DNA from: Bolinopsis microptera
Taxonomy: Eukaryota; Ctenophora; Tentaculata; Lobata; Bolinopsidae
Assembly: GCF_026151205.1 (NCBI RefSeq)
Contig: NC_087081.1
Span: forward strand, 8,427,246 to 8,491,245
Length of the DNA stretch: 64,000 bases
Direction of reading: 5' to 3'
Made by a program: the position numbers and the translations under genes
Part shown: piece after piece, positions 49,201 through 60,520 of the stretch
How positions within the stretch are numbered: position 1 is the stretch's first letter
How the letters are laid out: every line of letters starts with the position of its first letter
The notes under the pieces: model-generated
What the model was told of the DNA's origin: nothing
Databases searched by the model: none
The model's input: only the letters and a program-made list of their open reading frames with translations

Positions 49201-52150
49201 GAATTCTGACTCTAATGCTTTATTTTTAAACGTAATTCTATATTTCAGTTCAGTATTACATGTGTAAGATGATAGACAGCTACAGAGTCAACTTATTCGA
49301 CATTATAACTCAGTACAGATCAGTCTTCATTGAGGATAAAGCTACAAGTTTAATTTTCAACTCTTGGCTTCATAAACAGGTAGGAACTAAGGAACTAAAA
49401 TGAGATCTTTTTATTGACTGTGGGCTAGATCCTTGACGGGGCCAGGGAGGTCCTTTTCAGCCGGATCTGTATGTTTAAAAATATCTAGGGAATCTTTTCT
49501 CACGGTTCAGAGATGCTAATTCCGATCGGCCCCCGAAGGATCTGCGTGGCATGTTTACTGTCCTCAATTTTCTGTTAGTTTACGTGACGCGCCAAACTTT
49601 ATATCAGGTGAAACAAAGATGACCAATTAACGAGATCGGTGACAGAATTGCGCGCGCTCTAACATTGCGCGTTTCCAATAATCATCATGCGCTGCTTGCT
49701 ATCATGCTATGGTACCAAAAAGTAGCTGCAAAGCAAACATCTCTGAACCAGACATGACCAGCCAACTTTTATGTTAAACTCGATATCATCAACTGTTTTA
49801 CATAACATTGTCTAGGTTGAATATTTCCTGGGAATTCTGAACGAAAATCTACCACGCTGTAACGGTGCCATACTGGATTCAACTCTAGCGCAAGCTATGT
49901 ACTTTGGCATGTCACTCGGTAAGAGCAACTTCATATTATTAAGTTAACATGGTTTAGTGGATTTCCCGTTTGAAAGATTTTTGTTTTAAAGTCAGACGTT
50001 ATTTATTTTAAGTGCATCGTTTAAAGCCACCATCAGCTGTTAACCGGTTTTAATCAGGTTGCAAGTTCTGATATTTTATAGTGATCGTAATGATTTAATA
50101 GATTACCAGAATTAACTATCAGGAAGAGTAGGAACAGATTTCCGAGGAGCCCTGGTCCCGATATTCCAACAGAGAATACTAGAGTTGTGTTTGAAGACTA
50201 TTCAGAAAGCAACTGATAGGTTTAAGAGAAAATGCGAGACTTTGCTTGATGTGGCTTACCACGGTAAGAATATTTTATCGGCACTCCATATTGTAAATAT
50301 AACTAAACAGCAAGCTAATCACACAAAATTTGTTGCAGTTTCAACTTTTCTCGACTTATTCGAATACAATTTTCAACTAGTAAGCAAATTTAAAATTGCC
50401 CTCATTATATTATATACTGGCCATACATCGTAGTCATCAATTAACTTTCTTCAAGAGGCCTGGTGTACTATCTAATAACGAAAATAGTTAAAACCCAATT
50501 TCAAACTCACATGCTTCAGGGGAACCAACACTAGTGAATCTGACTCCTCTGGCTGTGTACACCAACTCAATTGCCAGCATGTTTAACGAATTGAGACACT
50601 GTGCCCCTGTCTCTATCTGCCTCACCGTTGTGCAGACGCTGCAGACCTCACTGCAAACTGTCATCGACTTGACTGTCGGGATCTTCAAGTGAGTTTGTTT
50701 CACTACGACAACATTTTGGTCAGCCTTTTAGAGACATTTTATATATCTGTAATCGATTTCATGAATGGCTCAAAAGTTTCAATCGCTTTCGTTTCAATAT
50801 ATTTAATCGTACTGACATCTTCAAACTATTTCAAACTACTTTTTTAGGTCAAAACCAAAGATAGCTGAGAGGTTCAGTACGATCATAGTTCTGGAAATGT
50901 TACCGATGATCGATTCTTATTTGAAGTCTGTGTTCAAGACACTACCTGAATTGTACAAACATCGATCCTTTTCTGGAAAAACGTAAGTTTATCGTCCTGT
51001 CTTCAGAAAAATCACTCTTCAAAGGATATTTGGTTATCTTTTTTAAGTTGAAATTCTCGAAATATCTTTCTAATTTGATCATTTTCGTCGCAGGTATATG
51101 GACAAGAATCTTCTCTCCTTGGACCTAGTCGCTCTGCAGGACCAACTCCTTCCTTTTCTCTCGTCAGCAACTAAGATCCTACTGGCTGACAAACCTTTCT
51201 CTGTCGAGAACGGAACGAGCGAGGAAACTGCTGATACTGAAGATAACGCTGAGATTGAAAACGAAACAGAAAGTGGAATTCTTGGCGAAGAAAGTGACGA
51301 TAAACTTCCTGATGATGAAATCGAATTTCCTGTTTCTAACGATGAAAATAAAAATGTAATTGAAGTTGCTGGTAATGAAAGCGAAAGAGGGGTTCCTGAT
51401 GATGAAGGTGATAATATAATTTCTGATGTTGACAACGAAAATAGAAATACTGTTCCTGATAACGAAATGACAGTTTCAGATATTGAAAGTGAAAGAAGAG
51501 TCCCTGAAAATGAGACTGTTCGTGATGTTGCTAGTAATGAAAGCGAAAGAGGAGTTCCTGATGATGAAGGTGATAATATAATTTCTGATATTGTCAATGA
51601 AAATGAAATTATTGTTTCTGATAATGAGAGAGAAATGACAATTTCTGACATTGAAGGTCAGGGTAGAGTTCCTAACTCTGACAGTGGAACTATTGGTGGT
51701 GAATCAGAAGACCAGGTTGTAGTTCCTGATGAAGGAGTAGAAAATGAGCTGGAATCAAAAACAGAGACAGAAAATATGGATCATAATAATGAGACAGACT
51801 TATTAGAAAGCGAGAGTAGAGGTGATGCTCAAACAGATGCTGTAGAGACGACTGATGTTCACGAAAGCTCAAAAGTTGAAATAGCGAGTGTTATTCCAGA
51901 TTTACCTCTCGAAACAATCAACAACGAGCTAGAAACATCAGATAATGTTCACTCTGTTGAATTACATAGCGAAAATCTTGAAAATGATAACACAACGTTT
52001 AACGCTAATGACAGAAGTGAAGTGTCTGAAAATAGGACAGCGGAGTGTATCGAGAATGTTGGGGATACCATATCAGTTGAAGATGAAGTCGTGATGAGTT
52101 CTGATTTAGTTAGTTCTGGGGATGTTCGAAACATCGGTCTAGGGGAGTAA
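46207..52150 (+). CDS. COG8: Conserved oligomeric Golgi complex subunit 8
   Basis: Eleven exons: 46207-46297, 46521-46749, 48117-48288, 48521-48667, 49023-49089, 49249-49379, 49816-49918, 50123-50263, 50520-50688, 50848-50982, 51094-52150. All joins are GT-AG, and the sum is 2442 nt (813 residues), with phases consistent. Recognised from conserved stretches: LAFKHYQSFVSTAEC, LLEILELPQLIDTSIRNSYF, LLRRIGTYTDTQL, VNLFDIITQYRSVF, AMYFGMSLGRVGTDFRGALV. COG8 is a lobe-B subunit of the COG tether for retrograde vesicles at the Golgi. Human COG8 is about 612 residues. The extra length here is an acidic, repetitive C-terminal tail (about 492-813). The first exon is less certain: an acceptor at 46219-46220 could join a missing upstream exon. 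Intron 2 holds the splice-donor minisatellite. Confidence 0.93.
46334..46388. repeat. 27-bp tandem duplication in COG8 intron 1
   Basis: AATAAGTTTATTAATTAAAG with the following ATTCTTA occurs twice in direct succession. Confidence 0.85.
46721..47309 (+). repeat. 32-bp minisatellite derived from COG8 exon 2 end plus 5' splice site
   Basis: Eighteen full copies and one partial copy. Copy 1 is the last 29 coding bases of exon 2 (AGTAAACTGGCGGTGGAAAC…AATAAAAT). Each later copy begins at the donor position, normally GTAAGT. Of the 18 later starts, 12 read GTAAGT, two GTTAGT, one GTGAGT, one GTAATT and two GAAAGT. Internal variants (GTGGAAAC, GTGTAAAC, GTGAAAATTAAC) are shared between non-adjacent copies, suggesting higher-order duplication or conversion. 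Confidence 0.95.
47313..47530 (+). repeat. Dispersed ~220-bp repeat, copy 2 (COG8 intron 2)
   Basis: Directly follows the minisatellite and matches 17251-17471 in the same orientation; see that entry. Confidence 0.7.
48679..48731 (+). repeat. 8-bp tandem repeat after COG8 exon 4
   Basis: GTTTAGAG repeated about 6.5 times, starting 12 bases after the exon 4 donor. Confidence 0.9.
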
Positions 52151-52195
52151 TGAATTTTGTGAATGCACAAAATGTATTTTTTGCTTTTGTTTAAG

Positions 52196-52201
52196 AATAA
52201 A
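52196..52201 (+). terminator. Poly(A) signal of COG8
   Basis: AATAAA 46 bases after the COG8 stop codon. Confidence 0.7.
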
Positions 52202-53110
52202 GAATTTAGGTTTAATTTTGATTTTTGTTCTGACTTTAGTAATATTCCTTTTCAAGGCTTAGGAATTATATTATGTCATGGTTTTGACTATGGGCGGATG
52301 AGTTAACACAGTTTGTCAAGCAAATTTTATCCACATCCGTAAGCCGATATTTTAAAGGATATTACGACATGTCAAATCAGGTGTTTCGCATTTTGTTCAT
52401 GTTGGAAATCTTTGAGTGTTTTGGTACTTCTTTTTGAGGGAAAGCTAAACATATTTTACCGTACTATTGTCTTTAGTTTATTTGACTTCGACTTAGAACC
52501 TAATTTTCTTGCTCTTAATTGAACAATTGATTTATGAATGTATCATTATGATCTCGAACTAAACCTGATCATGGCAGTATATGAGCTTAGTACAAAATGA
52601 TGCCTTGTACATTCATTCCAGTGCTCTTACCCCTAGCTACGCCCCGATGTATCATTTCGCATGTTAATAATTTCTGAGTGAATTCGTCGAAATGCAGTTC
52701 ATGCTATAGCTTAGTGGGCTTACTTAAAACTTTATTCAATCCAGAATCACAACAGTTGCATGATGTTGAAAAAACTATTGAATCACAAATTATTCAGTGC
52801 AGCTTGCAGTATCGAGCAAACAAGTTGAATTTAGATTTAAACATGTAAGCTTTTATATTGCGGCAATGAAGCTTGTCAAAGGGCTCGGCATTGAGTTGAT
52901 CAAGATATTTGATATTCTGGGTGTGATAGACTAAGGTTTGCAGCCAGACAAGTGCAACACTTGACATATGAGATGATGTTTTCCAAGGTCCAAGATAACC
53001 ATTATCACCACTCACCTTAACCATGGTAGTAATCGGTTAACAGCTTACAGCCTCTACAGCTTCTAACTTCTGGTCTCTGTATCGAGCAATGTTGGGTGTT
53101 GCCAATAGCA
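52202..53110. other. Intergenic, no confirmed gene
   Basis: A 76-codon minus-strand frame (52794-53024) begins ATGGTTAAGGTGAG, where GGTGAG could be a donor. I cannot confirm it as coding. The remainder is AT-rich without features. Confidence 0.4.
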
Positions 53111-53382
53111 TCACCGGATATTAAAGATGTGACAGCTACAAGTACAGTAACTTGGCCTTACTCCAGTAAGCATGTCACCGTAAGATTGTGAGAAATCGCG
53201 GCCATAACTTTGATGTGATGACGTTTGGAGGCGCACCGGTCCTCTTGTACTGATACTTAGCTGATAAGCTGGCTTGTGTCTAGAGAACTTATCGTGGGTT
53301 TCCCTCGACGTCAAAAGCTTCTTAAGTCTCCAATAGGAAAAGATGATTTAGAATTAGCAGATTGGCTTACCGCTGTTGCCAT
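53111..53382 (-). CDS. Possible small two-exon gene, unknown
   Basis: Minus strand: exon 53382-53371 (ATGGCAACAGCG, donor GTAAGC) and exon 53320-53111, with a 50-bp intron ending TTAAG, keep one frame and give a protein of about 74 residues (start MATAKLLTSRETHDKFSRHK). The middle reads VRLQTSSHQSYGR, which faintly recalls the T-x(4-5)-YG motifs of ciliary microtubule inner proteins. A further donor (GGAGTAAGG) inside exon 2 means the true 3' end may differ. Unproven. Confidence 0.25.
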
Positions 53383-53413
53383 GGAAACGGTGGATTTAAT
53401 GATGCTCTGATCT

Positions 53414-53562
53414 ACTCTCATTTAGAAGAGCGAGCTCAAGTCACGTGAATGGTGCGCGTGACCTCCGAAAACCAATGGGGGCGCGCGAACAAAAGCTCGC
53501 ATCAAGAGCTCGCACGATATTGCAAGCTTTTGTTGCGAGCTTCTATTTCCTCTAATGAGAGT
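53414..53562. mobile_element. Short inverted-repeat element (MITE-like)
   Basis: Begins ACTCTCATTTAGAAGAGCGA and ends with the imperfect mirror GCGAGCTTCTATTTCCTCTAATGAGAGT. Inside, GCGAACAAAAGCTCGCA is mirrored by TGCAAGCTTTTGTTGCGAGC. No target duplication confirmed. Confidence 0.5.
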
Positions 53563-53865
53563 GCAACCTCCATAGCAACTAGCGAGTATACAAAATTTTA
53601 GCCGTTGTACTCTGTATCATTTGTCGAGCATCCTTTGTCTATTCAGTCCCATAAAACCAGCTGTGTCCACAAGCTCTATATCATTAATTAATTCTAGTCG
53701 ATAGTGCACAGTTGTCTTTCCTGTGTGTCAGGCCAAAGCATCTCCAAACACGAGAAATCTCTTCTCTGGAACCCGGATACGACTCAGATATCGCTGCTAT
53801 TATCTACTTCTATTAACTGTAACTGATCCGTAACTTAACATAGCAATTGCCTTTGATCCATCGTC

Positions 53866-54173
53866 GTTAAATACAGTGGCGTAACGTTGCCTGTTGGCGC
53901 CCCCCTGCCGAAAAGGCGCCCCCCTGTTGGCGCCCCCTCCCCTTTTGGTGCCCCCTCCCTAAAATTGAACAAATTAGGTGATTTTTAAAGGATACCCCGT
54001 AAAAAATCTCTAAAAAAGTGTGTATCTAGAGCAAAACGCGCAGTTTTGCTAGTACTTTAGTTAAGTTTTCATAATTGTCCCCACATTCAAACGACGATTT
54101 GGCGCCCCCCTAAGACGGCGCCCCCCTGCACAGCGGGGTCAGCGGGGCCCTTCGTTACGCCACTGGTTAAATA
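53866..54173. mobile_element. hAT-type MITE with 8-bp target duplication
   Basis: Element 53874-54165 (292 bp) has 13-bp terminal inverted repeats CAGTGGCGTAACG / CGTTACGCCACTG and is flanked by GTTAAATA on both sides (53866-53873, 54166-54173). An 8-bp duplication and CAGTGGCG termini are hallmarks of hAT transposons. The interior is GGCGCCCCCC-rich with no coding capacity. Confidence 0.88.
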
Positions 54174-54323
54174 TTTACTGTCGCTTTCCTCTTTTACTGT
54201 GTCTTATTTCTGGTTTGTGCCTTGTTTGCATTGTCAATCATGGCATTCAAGATCATCATCTTTTAAATCTTGCACTTTATGTTCACCTCAACTGGCCCCC
54301 TTAATATTTGTATATTCTTAGCA

Positions 54324-54853
<530 letters not shown>

Positions 54854-55323
54854 ACTGACGTAATCATTCCTGTCTAATATGACTTGCTACTTTCGATGTC
54901 TTACTTTCCCTCCCGAGCCTTCCTGACTTGGCATGAACGAAAAACTCTATCAGACCGTGCTCATTTTAATGTATTCCGATATTTCCGACCCACCTAAAAT
55001 CCAAACCCCGTGCCGGTCCATGTTATAATCAGATGAGAATAAGAATTTTGCTTATAACGATTTATTATATTATCATGTTAATATTTATGATGACATTTTT
55101 ATCCAATTGTTGAATGTTTAGATCCGCTGTCTTTCACTCGACTTTGTGAAATATTTATCATGTGAGATCATTGCATAGGCGTAGCATTTTCAAATATCAT
55201 TGCTGGTATTTAGTGAGGATAATTTGGTTTGGCAAATTCCTTGAATAATGTCATTATTTCTACTCATGATAAGATTGCATTTTCAAAATTCTTAACGAAT
55301 ACATCCTTAGCCAAGACGATACC

Positions 55324-55792
<469 letters not shown>

Positions 55793-55846
55793 CTTGTTCA
55801 TATTGACATTGAACACTTTTCAACTCGTAATATAGCACCTACTGTA

Positions 55847-55852
55847 AATAAA
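55847..55852 (+). terminator. Poly(A) signal of LC8 copy 2
   Basis: AATAAA, 55 bases after the stop codon. Confidence 0.65.
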
Positions 55853-56514
55853 TATGTGTTCCCGATCACCGATTATTTGATATTTATGAAAGATCAGAAC
55901 GCTTTGAAGCCCTTTGCCTCCTTGAACATATTTTTGTTTTAAGCTGGATTTATTATGTTTTTGTAAGCGAGCTCTGTGAGCCGGATTAGGTTAGTGCGGT
56001 GGGTCTTCCAGTTTTGTCCCTGTGTATATAATTTATTTGCCGTACTTCATACATATACACACTCGTCAGAAATTGAAAAGAAAAAAATTGTTTCATTTGT
56101 TTATTTCAATTGTGACTAACATGTAAGTACTAAGTAACAAAGACCGGTCCAATCTTAGATTTGCTTTGAGACCTATGCCTATTGTCCAACATTCAATGAA
56201 CATGGATTGTGGAATGTATTAAAATGTAAAATAGCGGTGAAAGATGCTGGTGCAACTGCAATATAGTTAATCTTACACTTAATATACTTTAATCGGATGA
56301 TGATTGAACACTTGCACCTACTGTACCCGCTATCACAGATTAAGTGATCATGATTGATGATATCAAAACTTCGTTGCATTGCTGATTGCATTTGCAAGAC
56401 AACAAATTAACTCTAACTCAGTACAGTATTTACATTGAAAATAACAACTCCAAACTGTGTACTGTGTACGGCCCAAAATAACCTGTAACCGTGAATTATA
56501 TTATTGAAGAAGTT
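55853..56514. other. Non-coding stretch
   Basis: No recognised feature. A 72-codon minus-strand frame at 56179-56397 is unsupported. Confidence 0.5.
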
Positions 56515-56998
56515 GCGGCGCCCAGTACAGCCTGTCATCAGTCATTCCGAATCCGCCGAATCTCTTTTGTCTATATTTATATGAACAATGAACATTATAC
56601 TTATAGTTATATTATAGCCTGGGGTCCCCAGGTAATTGCGTCTTTACTGATTATATATTTGATATTACTCCTTAGTCCTTTAATTGCTTATATTAGTTTG
56701 ATTGACGATGTCAACCCATCGAGATCGTTGCTCTGCGAAGCAGAGCAACGATCGACGATGCGAAGCAAGAATGCTAGTTTGCGCGTCGAAGCGGCGAATT
56801 AGTCCTCTAAATATTAGTTTGGAGGAATTTGACGTCAAATTAGGGACATTGTTGAAACCATTGTATTGAATTTGATGCAGGTGAAATAGAAGGGAGCCTA
56901 CGTTACAGCTTACCTGAGGACCCCAGGCTTTAATGTTGGTAAACAACCGAATAGAGATTAGGCGGAATGACAGGCTGAGCGCGGCCCAGTAACGTTAC
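56515..56998. mobile_element. Non-autonomous TIR element, ~480 bp
   Basis: The left end (CAGCCTGTCATCAGTCATTC…GCCTGGGGTCCCCAGGTAAT, to about 56640) is a diverged reverse complement of the right end (TTACCTGAGGACCCCAGGCT…GAATGACAGGCTGAGCGCGG, from about 56910). The right end is nearly identical to the inverted fragment at 29060-29145. The centre holds a perfect hairpin. No transposase. Confidence 0.65.
56724..56752. repeat. Perfect hairpin in the TIR element
   Basis: Arms ATCGTTGCTCTGC and GCAGAGCAACGAT (13 bp) around a GAA loop. Confidence 0.9.
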
Positions 56999-57217
56999 AG
57001 CCTACGTTGCAGCTTACGTTACAGCATCATACCACCCGGCCTAGAGATCAGTGAATTCGTTGAACAGAAATGCCACATGCATCATCGGGGACTCAAACAC
57101 TGGAGGCTAGAAGTTTGGTACTGATCCTGCTTTAATAAGTCATTCGGCAAGTGGTAACCTGGCAAACGCATCTTTGCTCGGTCATTGATATACATATAGA
57201 TAGTAAAGATCCTTATA

Positions 57218-57322
57218 TGTCACGTTGTATCACGTGGTGACCCCCACGGTCGCTTCACTATAGTTTCGACGATACAGGGGGAGCCGCGCACTCGTGCGCG
57301 GCGGGTCATACAACGTATGACA
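57218..57322. repeat. Solo arm of the foldback family (inverted)
   Basis: CACGTTGTATCACGTGGTGA, CCCCCACGGTCGCTTCACTA, GCCGCGCACTCGTGCGCGGC and GTCATACAACGTATGAC. This is the left-arm orientation of the 28.4-kb foldback. Confidence 0.75.
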
Positions 57323-57405
57323 AATGTCACGTTGGGGTATAGAAACTGTGTTATATTGTGCTGGGTCAACGAAAAGGTCAAAAACTTGACATACGTTGCA
57401 TGCCA

Positions 57406-57500
57406 CTTTTCGCGCCGCTTTTTTCTCGAAATTTTATGGCCGCCCGATGGCAAGTGCTACGAAGTAGCGCGCGTCGGGCCAAACCATTAACAATGGTCAA
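57406..57500. repeat. GCGCGC-rich dispersed module, copy 2
   Basis: Matches 28960-29045 in the same orientation (TCGAAAT, GCAAGTGCTACGAAGTAGCG, CCATTAACAATGGTCAAG). Confidence 0.7.
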
Positions 57501-57589
57501 GAACCAACATGACATTGAAAATATTTACAAAGTATTAGCTTAAAAGATTGCACAGATACAATTTGTCAACCCGTGTGTACATGTTTTTT

Positions 57590-57780
57590 GTTTGATTCAC
57601 GATGTCAATCCTTCGCATCTCGCCGATCTGCTTGCTCTAACCAGAGCCCTCTCGCTTGCAGTAGCGCGCGACCGCCGGAGTACGCGTAGGCACATGGCTA
57701 TGTGAACCGATCTGCATACGTGGTTGCGAGAAGCATATTAGATGCGCGCGCGACCCAGTAGTGCATCGCGCTACAAGTTT
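57590..57780. repeat. Dispersed module, copy 2
   Basis: Related to 29885-30010 (GATGCGCGCGCGACCCAGTA, TGCATCGCGCTACAAG). It contains TTTTTTGTTTGATTCACGAT twice (57585 and 57779). Confidence 0.6.
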
Positions 57781-57879
57781 TTTGTTTGATTCACGATGCC
57801 CACCCTTGGGGGGGCCTCGGTGGTGGGGCACAGTGGGCTTCTCCCCGTTTTCTCCCGAAGGATTGATGCATAAAAACAA

Positions 57880-60520
57880 GAAAACGCGTTTAAAGGGAAC
57901 GCGCTTTTTTCTGAGTGAGGGTTAACGATAGTTTTAAAATTTCCTGATGTCTTTTTTTTACCCGTGCCCCGGTAATATTTTTAAAAATTCAAAGGGAAAA
58001 AAAATTTTTTAAATTCCCAAAAAAAGGAGTATCATTTTTACGGTTTGAATTTTTTTTATATCAAAATAGATAAGGGGAGGAATTTTTTTCCCCCTTTAAA
58101 TTCAACCCAAACTAGATAATTGTTGTAAAACTTAGTTCAAACTATCAAAAAAAGGGGCTATTTTCAAAAATTTTTGGCAAGGCGTCATTTTTCAGTGAAA
58201 TAATAATAAGATTTATTAAAATAAATGCCAACTTTAGAGAGGGTAACCACATTAAACTAAAGTTTTCCCAATAAAAATAAAGGGTTTAAACAAAAAAAAA
58301 GGGTTTATGCCTAGACGCGAGAAAATTTAAACCTTATGCAATCCCGGGGTTAGTTTTAAAAATATTATCGGCTGATTTTAAAAATTTTCTGAGAGTTTGA
58401 TCCCCCAAAAAAAAATTTATAGGGCCTGTGTCTGGAAAATAGCTTTTCAGATGGCTTCCAAAATTGGGGCGGATTTTTTTAAATAAAAAAACAAATAAAC
58501 TATAATAAAAATTTCTGAAAATTAATGTTTCAGTACAGTTTATACCCCGAAATCAGGGCACTTTCAAAACATTTCTCTAAATTATCTTTCTTAACACCGT
58601 TTCAATTGTAACTTTAAATTAAAATATTATTGATGATCCGGACGATGATAAATATTAAATTACAACTGATTATATTTATGATTTCGGCCTGTCGATGCTG
58701 GAAGCTGATCAGCTAATCGTTAATCGTTACCATGTGACAAGAATAGTATGATGAACCTCCAATCAGTATCTATGTATCAAAAGATAAATATTGATCTAAT
58801 TCAACTCGTCGGGAGCCCTTTTGAAACTCTCGAAGTTAGAGTGCAGAGTGCATGATTACTGATTATCAGCACGATTGGTGAAACAAAGACGAAACCGTGT
58901 GTGATTAGAATTAAAAGAGGAAGATATTTAGTGATAAATTGTGCACTCTTGCATTTAAGTTTTAATTGTTAGACTTGTTCGATGTAGGGCCTTTAATTTA
59001 ACCTAATACTATGCAGTTACTTAGTACTTGGTAAGTCTAGGGAAACAGGTGCTAGTTGTCGGAAATGAAAGGAGTCTGTTCCTGATCGAAGTTACATGAT
59101 GCTGATAGATTTGATGAGCTCAGCACTCAGCAGCCACTGTCTTCAATAGAGTGTTCCAGTTCTGCAATCTGCAGTCTCAAATGTTTTCGCCCAGCTTTTC
59201 TTTTCATCGTTGGTTATAGAAGACAGACCTGAAGAAATACTAGTATAATGAATAATATAGGGTAACATGTCCAGAATGAGTAAAATTGTATTATCGGCAA
59301 ATTTTACTTATGTGAAAACTCCCAACAGGGTGGCGCGGCCCAAAGTAACTGCACACAAGCAACCCCTTTAATGATCACGCACGTAATTTGTGTGAAAATA
59401 AGTACACATTTACGAAGTCAGTGAAAAGAACCTACCTTTATTTACCAATGTCGATTTTTTGCTTGTGATGAAGTAGTCCTCGCAAATGTGAGATATGTAG
59501 GTAGTTGTTTTTAAAAGTAGGATTGTAGTCATAGGTCGATGTATAGCGACGGTAGTTTACCAGCAGCAACCCCTGTACAAATAGAAATGTGGTTTTTATA
59601 TAATTTTTCTAGTTAAATTAATGAGTACAATGCAGGAATAAAAAAATGTGTCTTAAATGTTTATATTAAATGTGTTATAATTATATTAACCTCCTTATAT
59701 TCGTATAATATGTACTCACAAACAATGATAGTCCAACTTTTTTAATTGCTTATAATTTAAACCTTCTTATTAAATAATTAGATGACTGTGTCTGATCTAA
59801 AATTGCACGAGAAAATAGAGAAAATTAGGTCTCAGACAGAACTCGACCGGGATATATAACCGGCGCAGCCGGAAATACCGGCTGGTATTTGGCGATTTTG
59901 TACGGTACCGGCCGGGATTTTGGTTTTAGCCGGGATTTTTCCAAAATAAATTCAGTTTTTCTCAACGTTAATTTGAGTCCAAAATTAACAAATCTGTGAA
60001 CATTTTCCTAAAACATTTTGACGAAGTCATTGAACAATGGAGACTGGAGTCAATCTATATTTAACATAATCATGGGTGTACGAATTATGGACTTCTTTCT
60101 GACTTATGACTTAATTATTGTGACTAAGTGTCACGGCTCACGGTCTGTGTACCGAGGGACAAGTAAAACAGAGTTCTCCGGGTAAAGAAAGCATTAATAA
60201 ATGCTATTCAGTATTCATCCTATTCAATTATTCAGGTAAGGTGATGTAACTGTAAAGTGATAAGCTCCAACTGTCAAACACCATGTTCAATTAATTAAGT
60301 TTAAGTAACCAATACCAGATCACAGGATTGTTTTAGTTACGGAGACTGTTGGAACGATGCAAACCAGATCGGACTCCTATCAGAAAATAGTCGACCACCG
60401 TCCAGCCTCCCTCAAACTCAAATGCCCTACCACTACCCCAGACCACATCCACCTCTCCCAGCCGGGAAAAACAGCGCCCCCAAACTTTTAAAAAAATACC
60501 GCTTTTCCCTACCGCCTAAA
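57880..60520. other. Homopolymer-rich, poorly resolved sequence
   Basis: From about 57.9 to 58.6 kb runs of A, T, C and G are abnormally dense. 58.6-60.3 kb looks more normal but is non-coding. It includes a diverged fragment of the long-TIR element arm near 59.76-59.85 kb (GATGACTGTGTCTGATCTAA). No gene supported. Confidence 0.5.
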
